Below are positions 1 to 6,684 of a stretch of DNA of 6,692 nt, in pieces. Position numbers and translations under genes: made by a program. The notes beneath the pieces were generated by a model. It saw nothing but the letters and a program-made list of their open reading frames with translations. It had not been told where the DNA came from and ran no database searches. This DNA comes from Bacteroidales bacterium UBA6366 (lineage in GTDB: Bacteria; Bacteroidota; Bacteroidia; Bacteroidales; UBA932). How positions within the stretch are numbered: position 1 is the first letter of the stretch; each line of letters begins with the position of its first letter. The stretch is from the NCBI GenBank assembly GCA_002438845.1, contig DJRG01000071.1, forward strand, positions 3,247 through 9,938, in the 5' to 3' direction.

Positions 1-72
1 AAAATCAGAAATCAGACTTCCGCCCTCGATCGCAACCTATTCCAAAACTTTGGCTAATTTGATATGTTCTTA

Positions 73-1683
73 TTAGAACGTGGCGATGAACTCGTCGATG
101 GTGGAACCTTCAGGAAGGGCGGAGGCTACACGGGCCTTGAGGCGCTGCTTGCCTTTTGTGACAGAAGTCGGGGATATTCCCATCATCGAGGCCATCTGTT
201 TGCCGGTGAAGCCGAAACGCAGAAGAACCGCGATGCGAAGCTCAGCGCCGGTCAGGCCAGGGAACGAAGACCGAAGCCTCTCCGTAAAACGGTTGCAGAC
301 ATCGTCCAGAATCTTCTCAAGCCTGCCCCACTCAGCATCCGACAGATAGCGCGGATTCTGCTGGAGCGACATCACCAGCTTGTCCTTGAACATCAGGACG
401 GAACGAAGCTCGCTGCGCTCCGACTCGCTTTCCTTAAGTTGGGTCCTGCTCTCCCCTATCTCGTTGTCCTTCCTCTCAATGGCAGCGTCACGATTCCTGA
501 TGTTCCTCTTGAGCACCTTGACAATAACGAACAAAGCCACGAACAACGACAGCACGACAGCCACCGAAGTACCGATGATCCGGCTTCTGGACGAACGGAT
601 GGCAGCTTTCTCAGCCTCGACACGATCCTCGATGATCTGATCGTTCTGCTGAGACGCTTCCAGTTGGCTTTTGATCTCATTGTGAATGGTCAGATACTTG
701 ACAGCATTCTCTTTGTCATCAAGCAGATCACGATACACGATGTAGCTGAGCTGAGAGCCGGAAAGCTTCGCTATCAGATCCGGAGCCTCCATCTCTTTGG
801 CGGCATAGAAAAGAGCCGAATCCGGCATGTCCATTTTACGGAAAGCGTCAGCAAGCACGGCATAGCGCACTCTGGATTTACGTTTGCCTTCCCTAAACAG
901 CTTTTCTTGAGTGCGTACCGCAACGGAGGCACATTCTAGAGACTTATCAAACTGACCGTCACGACTGTAGCACGCACCAAGATTGTACAACGCCCTGGCA
1001 TAATCATTATCCTGACCTTTGGATAACTCGACCGCACGGTCAGCATATTCAATGGCCTCGGAATAGTCCTTGTCCTCGTCTCCCAGGAACAACGACCGGT
1101 GCGACAGATTGATCAGAGCTGTCACCTGCAACGGAAGCGAACCGGCCTTCTCGGCCTCCTCCAACCCTTTCTCCATATAAGGCAAGGATGCGTCGTACCA
1201 CTTCCGGTCGTTAAGGACGACCGCGTAACGCAAATTAATCAAAGCCGCAAGCATGTGCCTGTCAGAACCTTTAATCTCCTTGGTGGCAAGAAGCAGATCA
1301 TTGGCCCACTCCGCTTCACTTCCGGACTTGTTGTCCTGCCTGACCACAGCGCGAAGGTAGTAAGCCAAAGCCTTGCGGTCATGAGTACCGTACTTCAGGA
1401 AATAATCGACTCCGACATTCATCAGTCTCTCATCAATTCCAGGCTTGTACGCATTATACTCAGCGCAAGTCCTTAAAAGGCAATACGACGCATAAAGGTA
1501 ACGGCTGGATGATTCTGAATATGCAGTCGAATCAAGTATGGCCAAAGCACTGTCAGGCTGGGAGTCCAAAAGACCCTCAGCCTGACTCAAATCCTCAGGA
1601 AGTCTGGTGCCGCGACCACACGAAAAGGCCATCAAAGCACAGACAATGAATATAATCGCAGGATACTTTCTCAACATAATCAT
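73..1683 (-). CDS. Membrane-anchored TPR-repeat regulator with C-terminal LuxR-like helix-turn-helix
   Basis: Probable membrane-spanning sensor/regulator of a type common in Bacteroidales; its ligand and targets are not recognisable. From ATG 1683 it is 536 aa. Residues 1-22 form a signal peptide ending in AFSC, a loose lipobox with Cys22. Residues about 30-340 are helical and TPR-like; the clearest repeat is about 229-256 (ALYNLGACYSRDGQFDKSLE). A charged helical stretch (about 335-368) precedes one transmembrane segment (about 369-391), followed by basic residues and a cytoplasmic coiled coil (about 392-440). The C-terminus has the family's usual Trp452/Phe466 region and an HTH at about 477-519 (LTGAELRIAVLLRFGF, then ISPTSVTKGKQRLKARV). 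TPRs would be periplasmic and the HTH cytoplasmic. A longer reading from TTG 1737 is possible but starts inside the promoter -7 box. ATG 1677 (534 aa) is an equally good start; neither ATG has a Shine-Dalgarno. It follows the barrel gene on the same strand, with its own promoter. Architecture is sure; regulatory role is inferred. Confidence 0.88.
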   Translation of the reverse strand: MIMLRKYPAIIFIVCALMAFSCGRGTRLPEDLSQAEGLLDSQPDSALAILDSTAYSESSSRYLYASYCLLRTCAEYNAYKPGIDERLMNVGVDYFLKYGTHDRKALAYYLRAVVRQDNKSGSEAEWANDLLLATKEIKGSDRHMLAALINLRYAVVLNDRKWYDASLPYMEKGLEEAEKAGSLPLQVTALINLSHRSLFLGDEDKDYSEAIEYADRAVELSKGQDNDYARALYNLGACYSRDGQFDKSLECASVAVRTQEKLFREGKRKSRVRYAVLADAFRKMDMPDSALFYAAKEMEAPDLIAKLSGSQLSYIVYRDLLDDKENAVKYLTIHNEIKSQLEASQQNDQIIEDRVEAEKAAIRSSRSRIIGTSVAVVLSLFVALFVIVKVLKRNIRNRDAAIERKDNEIGESRTQLKESESERSELRSVLMFKDKLVMSLQQNPRYLSDAEWGRLEKILDDVCNRFTERLRSSFPGLTGAELRIAVLLRFGFTGKQMASMMGISPTSVTKGKQRLKARVASALPEGSTIDEFIATF

Positions 1684-1689
1684 CACAGG

Positions 1690-1719
1690 CGGTTGGTTGC
1701 ACGCCGGCTGGTCCAACCG
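1690..1719 (-). other. 7-bp inverted repeat in regulator leader
   Basis: CGGTTGG at 1690-1696 and CCAACCG at 1713-1719 form a perfect 7-bp inverted repeat with a 16-nt loop. It lies in the predicted 5' leader of the regulator mRNA and ends 6 nt before ATG 1683 and 12 nt before ATG 1677. A competing 5-bp pairing (GCCGG 1703-1707 with CCGGC 1717-1721) uses part of the same sequence, so the two could be alternative folds. It could limit ribosome access, but no known riboswitch or leader family is recognised. Confidence 0.4.
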
Positions 1720-1734
1720 GCTTTTGCCCGAACG

Positions 1735-1767
1735 CAAAGTTAGAAAAAATCCGGGAATATTTCAGAA
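1735..1767 (-). promoter_or_regulatory. Bacteroidetes-type promoter of the TPR/HTH regulator
   Basis: Read on the minus strand, TAACTTTG (1742-1735) matches the Bacteroidetes primary-sigma -7 consensus TAnnTTTG exactly. Exactly 20 nt upstream lies TTCTG (1767-1763), one mismatch from the -33 TTTG. Transcription should start a few bases below 1735, giving a leader of roughly 45-50 nt before the ATG codons at 1683/1677. This makes the regulator independently transcribed from the barrel gene. The spacer contains the T-run of the upstream gene's probable terminator. Confidence 0.7.
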
Positions 1768-1781
1768 TATCGTGAATCCCG
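1744..1781 (-). terminator. Probable intrinsic terminator of the outer-membrane barrel gene
   Basis: Reading the minus strand from 1781, CGGGA, a 6-nt bulge (1776-1771), ATATT, the loop CTGA (1765-1762), then AATATTCCCG, which pairs with both left-arm blocks. One A-containing step later comes a run of six T (1749-1744). This gives 10 base pairs with a one-sided bulge followed by a U-tract, beginning 9 nt after the barrel gene's TAG stop (1793-1791). The bulge and the AT-rich inner stem make it a moderate rather than strong terminator, so read-through into the regulator is possible. Confidence 0.55.
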
Positions 1782-1790
1782 TGAAGTCTT

Positions 1791-4265
1791 CTACTTTCCT
1801 CCCAGCCCGCTGCCGGTTCCTATTCGTGATGCCTCATCTATGTTGCCCACTTTGCGTGAACGTGTCTGCTGCGCTTTTCCGAACCTCCAGCTCAGGCCTA
1901 TATGAAGCATTTGGGAATAATACTTTTGACCGATGAAAGAACTATCCACATTTCCAAGGACAGTGTCCGAGCCGAATCCAAGGCAATCCAAATTCGTGTT
2001 CAGGCTTCGCAGGACATCATCCAGATTGACGGAAAGGGTAAGGCGGCCATCAAGCATTGTCTTCTTCACGCCTATATTCATAGAATAGAGGTCATGCAGT
2101 TTGAAGTAGCCGTACGCCATCGGCGAGCGGTAGTAACCGTCCAGCTGAACCTTCCAGTCCTTCGGAAGGTTGAATGTGAAACATGAATAGCAGGACAGCG
2201 TGAATGTCTCGTTCTCAGACAGGCCGGCGGTGTGGGCGTCCGAATAAAGCCCTGTGCAGCTGAGCGTCCAGACAAGCCACTTGGCAAGAGGCAGTTCCGT
2301 CATGTTGGCGGTAAGGGCAAGCATGTTCTGTCTGCCGAAATTAGCCCATGTCAGCAGCTGGTCTCCGTTCTCTTTGAGAGTAGGAAGCTGGGAGAACAAT
2401 CCGCTTGAATGGCTGAAGGATGTGGACACCGAGAAGTGCTGGCCGAAACCAGCCATGAAGGAAGCCTCGTCTGAATATGACGGACGCAGGTCCGGATCTC
2501 CGACCGTGTAGGTGTGCGCATCAACAAAATACTCAACCGGATTGAGGGTGTTGTAGCTTGGACGCTGGATCCTTCTGGTGTAAGAAACTGAGAAGCGAAG
2601 CGCCGCGGACGGATTGAATCCGACAAAAGCGGTCGGGAACAGGTCGAAGTAACTGCGCTTGCTTTGGTCTCCGGCTGTGATCCAATCACCGAGGGAGTTG
2701 GTATATTCACCCCTCAATCCAGCCTTGGCAGACCATTTTGGACCGAACTGAGCCGCAAGGGAGAAGTAGGCGCCACCGATGTTCTCGCGGTATTTGAACC
2801 TTGTGCCGGTGTTGACGGCGGACGGACCGGTCTCCGTCCTGGATGTCGTGTTGGCCGTTTTGGACAATGCCCACTTCGCACCGGCCTCCAGTCTGGCGAA
2901 ATTGAACACGGTAGCCTCATAGTCAGCCTTCGCTGACCAGATGTTCACCTTGTTGTCCGAATCCACAAGCCTTGTGGAAGGTACCCATTCCGATGCGGCC
3001 AGTGAACGGGTAAATGTCTTCTGGTCGTTCGCTGTCGTGTTGGCGTTGTGGTAATAGTCCATATTAAATGTCAACTCAGAATTGGTCGCCTCGTCAAAGA
3101 TGTGGGTAAAGTTAAGGTTTCCGTTGGTCTGACGGCTCTTGTCCTCGTTCCAAGTCGTGGACTCCGCCCTCTCGATCTCCTTGTCCCCAAGGGTCTGGGT
3201 GGTGACATTGTTGTCTCTGTCGGATTTCTGGACATTCCGGGAGCCCGGCAAGTTCACGATAAATCCCAGTGTGTTCTTCTTGTCGATGAACCAGTCATTG
3301 CCGAAACGCACCTGCCAGTTGCTGAAACGGTCTCTCTGAAGCGATCTGGCACGGATTTCAAACGGGACTCCGCCCTGCGTCAGTTTGTTGTCTATGTCGA
3401 GGTCGATGTCCATGTCATAAATGCCCTGGTACGCAGACACGAAAGTGTTCGTCTTTGCTGTCCTGTAGCTGATGTTGCCGTTGAGACTCTCGCGCATGAG
3501 GAAACGGTCGGTGCTTCCGAAGTACATGCCTCCGTCATCTGTGCCGATCTCTCCGTTCATGCCAGACATTAGATTGCGCTTTGTCTTGATGTTGATGATT
3601 CCACCCTGTCCCTCCGCATCATATTTAGCGGACGGGTGCTCCATCAACTCAAACTTCTCGATGGACGAGCCGGAAGTCGATCTAAGCAGAGCCTCAAGCC
3701 CCTTCCCGTCAAGATAGGACGGACGTCCGTCAATCCAAATCTGGACAGGCTTGCCGTTCAGTGTCACCTTGCCGTCCTTGTCGATCATCACGCCCGGAGC
3801 CTTCTTGATAAGTTCAAGAGCGTTGCTACCCTGAGCGAAAGCACTTTGTGAGACGTTCATCACCAGTTTGTCGATCTTCCTCTCGACAAGTTTGACACGT
3901 TCGGTGACGGTCGCGCCGGCAAGCACCTGAGTGTCTTCCGACATATTCAACGGTTCAATTTCATTAAGACCGGCAACGACAGTCACGGTCTTGCAGAAAT
4001 CTGTATAGCCGATAAGGAAAGCCTTAAGGATATACTCGCCTGGGGCGGCCTGAAGGGAATATATTCCTTTATCATCACAAGTAGTACCAGAAACCAACGT
4101 GCTGTCAGCCTTCATCAGGGCTACAGTCGCCCAGCCAAGCGGCTCACCTGTGTTCTTGTCACGCACCGCACCCCTGATCTCAGAAGTGTTCTGTCTGGCC
4201 GCGTCAGCGTTGATTCCGCAAAGGATCGCCACAATGGCAATCGCAAGTAATCTAAATCTTGTCAT
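1791..4265 (-). CDS. Outer-membrane beta-barrel receptor-like protein (OMP_b-brl_3 type, TonB-receptor-like)
   Basis: An 824-aa outer-membrane protein of the TonB-dependent-receptor-like family common in Bacteroidota; the transported or bound substrate is unknown. Residues 1-22 are a Sec signal peptide (hydrophobic core LLAIAIVAILCG, likely cut after NADA). Residues about 28-100 are a carboxypeptidase-D regulatory-like beta-sandwich (IRGAVRDKNTGEPLGWATV). Residues about 118-230 are the plug region with the family's hallmark sequence: ERKIDKLVMNV, SNALELIKKAPGVMIDKDGK, IDGRPSYL, HPSAKYDAEGQGGIINIKTK. The rest, to about 796, is alternating aromatic/polar strands of the barrel, ending GLSWRFG. 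A basic then glycine-rich tail (797-824, ending GTGSGLGGK) follows. Length is normal and the frame is intact. No SusD-like lipoprotein gene adjoins it, so it is not a classical SusC/SusD pair. ATG 4265 is preceded by an A-rich leader without Shine-Dalgarno, usual for the phylum. It is divergent from the M6 protease and upstream of the regulator on the same strand. TonB dependence is inferred; I see no clear TonB box. Confidence 0.93.
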   Translation of the reverse strand: MTRFRLLAIAIVAILCGINADAARQNTSEIRGAVRDKNTGEPLGWATVALMKADSTLVSGTTCDDKGIYSLQAAPGEYILKAFLIGYTDFCKTVTVVAGLNEIEPLNMSEDTQVLAGATVTERVKLVERKIDKLVMNVSQSAFAQGSNALELIKKAPGVMIDKDGKVTLNGKPVQIWIDGRPSYLDGKGLEALLRSTSGSSIEKFELMEHPSAKYDAEGQGGIINIKTKRNLMSGMNGEIGTDDGGMYFGSTDRFLMRESLNGNISYRTAKTNTFVSAYQGIYDMDIDLDIDNKLTQGGVPFEIRARSLQRDRFSNWQVRFGNDWFIDKKNTLGFIVNLPGSRNVQKSDRDNNVTTQTLGDKEIERAESTTWNEDKSRQTNGNLNFTHIFDEATNSELTFNMDYYHNANTTANDQKTFTRSLAASEWVPSTRLVDSDNKVNIWSAKADYEATVFNFARLEAGAKWALSKTANTTSRTETGPSAVNTGTRFKYRENIGGAYFSLAAQFGPKWSAKAGLRGEYTNSLGDWITAGDQSKRSYFDLFPTAFVGFNPSAALRFSVSYTRRIQRPSYNTLNPVEYFVDAHTYTVGDPDLRPSYSDEASFMAGFGQHFSVSTSFSHSSGLFSQLPTLKENGDQLLTWANFGRQNMLALTANMTELPLAKWLVWTLSCTGLYSDAHTAGLSENETFTLSCYSCFTFNLPKDWKVQLDGYYRSPMAYGYFKLHDLYSMNIGVKKTMLDGRLTLSVNLDDVLRSLNTNLDCLGFGSDTVLGNVDSSFIGQKYYSQMLHIGLSWRFGKAQQTRSRKVGNIDEASRIGTGSGLGGK

Positions 4266-4288
4266 CTTAGTTTCACTTTTTCACGGTG

Positions 4289-4322
4289 CAAAGTTACTAT
4301 GAGATTTCCTTCACCTATCAAC
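4289..4322 (-). promoter_or_regulatory. Promoter of the outer-membrane barrel gene
   Basis: On the minus strand TAACTTTG (4296-4289) is an exact match to the Bacteroidetes -7 consensus TAnnTTTG, and is identical, including the following C, to the regulator's -7 element. The best -33 candidate is GTTG (4322-4319) with a 22-nt spacer, slightly longer than the usual 19-21. The predicted start gives a short A-rich leader of roughly 15-20 nt before ATG 4265. Confidence 0.65.
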
Positions 4323-4416
4323 TTCAAGCGGACAATCAAAATTTACAATTCTCTGAATATCAAAGGCTAAAACACAGACAACGTGGACAAGACCTATGCG
4401 GGATGACTTCACGCGC

Positions 4417-4527
4417 GAAAATTCCACCGCATATCCATGGCAAGGGATGTTCTGTGGCGCCCGGTTGAAATATTCAATAATTGAATAATTAATCATCGCA
4501 AACTATTGCACAATTAGTGGAATTTTC
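4417..4527. repeat. Separated 11-bp perfect inverted repeat in the divergent intergenic region
   Basis: GAAAATTCCAC (4417-4427) and its exact reverse complement GTGGAATTTTC (4517-4527) lie 89 bp apart, start to start exactly 100 bp. The flanking bases do not extend the match. Both arms are between the barrel promoter and the protease start and bracket the TTGAA/TTCAA array. They could be paired protein-binding sites or chance; no known regulator motif is recognised. Confidence 0.4.
4465..4487. promoter_or_regulatory. Operator-like array of three alternating TTGAA/TTCAA half-sites
   Basis: TTGAA (4465-4469), TTCAA (4473-4477) and TTGAA (4481-4485) follow one another with 3-nt spacers, so each neighbouring pair is a palindrome and the pitch is 8 bp. 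The right-hand pair extends to a perfect 7+3+7 inverted repeat, TATTCAA-TAA-TTGAATA (4471-4487). It is about 75-95 bp upstream of the protease start and about 170 bp upstream of the barrel promoter. The geometry suits a dimeric DNA-binding protein, but the low complexity of AT-rich DNA makes chance possible. Confidence 0.4.
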
Positions 4528-4549
4528 TGAAATTGCAGTCAAATTTAAC

Positions 4550-4553
4550 GGAG
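4550..4553 (+). promoter_or_regulatory. Shine-Dalgarno-like GGAG before the M6 protease
   Basis: GGAG at 4550-4553 lies 7 nt before TTG 4561 and 16 nt before ATG 4570. The spacing favours the TTG as start. Bacteroidota depend little on Shine-Dalgarno pairing, so ATG 4570 remains a real alternative; the two differ by three residues and both leave the signal peptide intact. Confidence 0.4.
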
Positions 4554-4560
4554 TTAACAC

Positions 4561-6684
4561 TTGAGACTAATGATTCGGGAAACTCTCTCTCGCATTCTAT
4601 GTTTGCTAACCATTTGGTCAGCCGGTGCTTCAGCGCCATTAGCCCTTGCCGGTCCGGCCCGTCCCGGCATTATCACCGTGAATAATGGAGACGGGGCAAA
4701 AATCAATGTCCGCGTCCACGGAGATGAGTTCCACCACTATGTCACGACAGAGGAAGGATATTCTTTGGCAGTGGACGCCGACGGGGACTGGGCTTTCGCA
4801 AGACTTGGAAGCGATGGCCTTCTGGTTCCTACATCCGTCAAGGCCAAACCCGTCAGCGGACTTACGGAATCAGAGCGAAAGATTCTTGGTCAATCACTGC
4901 GCAAAGGTGTTCAGCCAACAACTCTGACCCCGCTGCAGAAAAGATTGCTTGAATCGACACGGGCATATTCACCGCTGACACGTTCAGGCGAGGTTTCTGA
5001 TTGCATTCCTCCGCTTCTGGGCGGAACCTCGTGGAAGCCGACAGGAGAAAAGAAGATTCTGGTGCTTCTGGCGGAATTTCCCGACCTTCCGTTCACGGAA
5101 GGAAGCAACTCCGCATTCAATAATCTTTTGAATTCCCAAAACTACACAAAGGGAGGAGCCACAGGAAGCGTCTGGCAGTACTATTATGACAATTCCAACA
5201 AACAGTTCAGCCCTGAGTTCACCGTTGCCGGGCCGTACAGGCTCTCAAAAGACAGGGCATGGTACAAGGAGAGACCCGAAGATATGGTCGCCGAAGTCGC
5301 CCGTCTCGCCGACAAAGATGTGGATTTCAGCCTATTCGCCGAGAACGGCGTCGCCCACGACATATTCGTGTTCTACTCAGGAGGAGCCGAAAGCAGCGGA
5401 GCCCCGAACGGAATCTGGCCGCACAGAAGTACGATCCGTAATCTTTCGCTGGATGGTGTCACCATCCCGGGTTACGCTTGCAGTTCCGAACTGGAGCCTG
5501 GCGTGGCCGGGAACAGCACCTTTGCGGCCATCGGTTCGTTCTGCCACGAGTTCGGGCACATCATCGGATGGCCGGACCTCTATGACACCGTAAACGGCAA
5601 TGACACTAACTGCGACCTTCCGGGCTGCCTCTCTCTGATGTCCTACGGAAGCTACAACAACAGCAGTCGCACTCCACCGGCGCTCAGCGTCCTCGAAAGG
5701 TGGATGATGGGCTGGATGGAGCCGGAAGTGCTGGAGGCGACCGGTGAATATTCCCTTCCTGCCATCACGGAAGGCAAAGGCTACCTTGTCAAGACGGAGG
5801 CGAACGGGGACTATTTCCTGCTGGAATGCCGCGGAGCCGGAAAGAACGTGTGGGACAAGAAAGAATATCTCGACTTCTACGGTCAAGGCGCCGACTGGGG
5901 GCTTCTGGTCTACCACGTCAGGAACGAGAACAACAGCTGGATCGGGAACGGTGTGAACATTGCACGCGGAAACGAGCATTACAAGATTTTCTATTCCAAT
6001 CCAAACTCAAAGAACGGTTACGCCCCGCAATACCTCCCGGCACACTGTTTCTTCCCCGGAGGGAGCAATATGACATCAATCTACAGCGACAACTCGTCCA
6101 AGTTCCTTGCCGCCAACGGAAAGAAGACCATGGCCGAGATTCCGTCAATAAGGCTTGACGCAGCTGAAGGTGTGGTAAGACTATCTGTCACAGAGCGAGG
6201 TGGAGACATAACGGACATCAAGCCCAGTGCCTTCCAGCACGACATACTTCTTAGCTGGAAAGACGATCTTTCCTCCGTCTGGACAGTCGAGTGGAAGCCG
6301 GAAGGCAACGATGTCGAGACAAAATCGATCACCGGACTGACATCGCCAGAGGTGCATATTCCTCTCCTGAAGGATGCGAGCGACTATGCGATCACCATCA
6401 CTGGTGACAAAAACAGCAAGTCATCCCTGACTCTGAAGACCGAAAAATCCGGCTCAGGCCTCCCGAGGATACAACTATCAAAGACCAACCCTACATCCGA
6501 AGACAAAGTCCTGATGATGCTGGTTGACTGCGGCGAGGTAAGTGAAATCCAATGGACCGTTGACGGAGCCAAATCTGACGGCTACGTCAATCTGCGCAAA
6601 GGCGAGCACTACGTCCAGGCGGTTCTGACAAAGCCTGACGGCACCGCCGAATATTTCGTCAGATACATAAATGTCATATTATAA
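4561..6684 (+). CDS. Secreted M6-family (immune inhibitor A-like) zinc metallopeptidase
   Basis: Exported zinc endopeptidase; natural substrate unknown. Numbered from TTG 4561 (707 aa; ATG 4570 gives 704). Residues 1-30 form a Sec signal peptide with likely cleavage after LALA. Residues about 35-140 are the N-terminal region of Bacteroidota M6 proteases (VRVHGDEFHHYVTTEEGYS), probably a propeptide. The catalytic domain is about 160-545: HEFGHIIGWPD (329-339) gives zinc ligands His329, His333 and probably Asp339, with Glu330 as catalytic base. SLMSYGSYNN (358-367) is the Met-turn with Met360, followed by the family's usual RTPPALSVLERWMMGW. Residues about 550-630 look like an FN3/Ig-type module, and 635-707 like a second small beta-sandwich. 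No lipobox and no evident type IX secretion C-terminal domain, so periplasmic location or export by another route are both open. Eight cysteines remain after the signal peptide, one (Cys328) directly before the first ligand. Divergent from the barrel gene. No consensus -7 element is visible upstream. Fold is certain; role is inferred. Confidence 0.94.
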   Translation: MRLMIRETLSRILCLLTIWSAGASAPLALAGPARPGIITVNNGDGAKINVRVHGDEFHHYVTTEEGYSLAVDADGDWAFARLGSDGLLVPTSVKAKPVSGLTESERKILGQSLRKGVQPTTLTPLQKRLLESTRAYSPLTRSGEVSDCIPPLLGGTSWKPTGEKKILVLLAEFPDLPFTEGSNSAFNNLLNSQNYTKGGATGSVWQYYYDNSNKQFSPEFTVAGPYRLSKDRAWYKERPEDMVAEVARLADKDVDFSLFAENGVAHDIFVFYSGGAESSGAPNGIWPHRSTIRNLSLDGVTIPGYACSSELEPGVAGNSTFAAIGSFCHEFGHIIGWPDLYDTVNGNDTNCDLPGCLSLMSYGSYNNSSRTPPALSVLERWMMGWMEPEVLEATGEYSLPAITEGKGYLVKTEANGDYFLLECRGAGKNVWDKKEYLDFYGQGADWGLLVYHVRNENNSWIGNGVNIARGNEHYKIFYSNPNSKNGYAPQYLPAHCFFPGGSNMTSIYSDNSSKFLAANGKKTMAEIPSIRLDAAEGVVRLSVTERGGDITDIKPSAFQHDILLSWKDDLSSVWTVEWKPEGNDVETKSITGLTSPEVHIPLLKDASDYAITITGDKNSKSSLTLKTEKSGSGLPRIQLSKTNPTSEDKVLMMLVDCGEVSEIQWTVDGAKSDGYVNLRKGEHYVQAVLTKPDGTAEYFVRYINVIL

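Noticed and set aside
66..79. Small hairpin GTTCT-TATT-AGAAC across the regulator's stop codon
   Set aside because: Only 5 base pairs and no following T-run on the minus strand, so it does not qualify as an intrinsic terminator.
64..939. Plus-strand open frame of 291 codons antisense to the regulator
   Set aside because: It overlaps the well-supported TPR/HTH gene and has no recognisable domain; it is a by-product of codon bias on the opposite strand.
3048..3572. Plus-strand open frame of 174 codons antisense to the barrel gene
   Set aside because: It lies wholly within the barrel coding sequence, whose family motifs are clear on the other strand, and has no domain of its own.
1791..4265. 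Reading the barrel gene as SusC of a polysaccharide utilisation locus
   Set aside because: Its plug and barrel motifs fit the OMP_b-brl_3 group rather than SusC/RagA, and there is no SusD gene or glycoside hydrolase in the window.
4286..4496. Two overlapping small frames in the intergenic region (plus 4286-4468, minus 4496-4311), about 60 codons each
   Set aside because: They have no signal peptide, family likeness or clear start context, and they run across promoter and palindrome sequence.
4499..4505. Minus-strand TAGTTTG as a second upstream promoter for the barrel gene
   Set aside because: It is one base too short for the consensus and no TTTG-like -33 element lies at the right distance.
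4555..4563. TAACACTTG as a -7 box for the protease, with ATTG 19 nt upstream
   Set aside because: It has an extra base compared with TAnnTTTG and would place transcription start at or beyond the start codons, implying a leaderless message; too weak to call.
5377..5979. Minus-strand open frame of 200 codons antisense to the protease
   Set aside because: It covers the HExxH catalytic region of a confident gene and shows no recognisable protein features.
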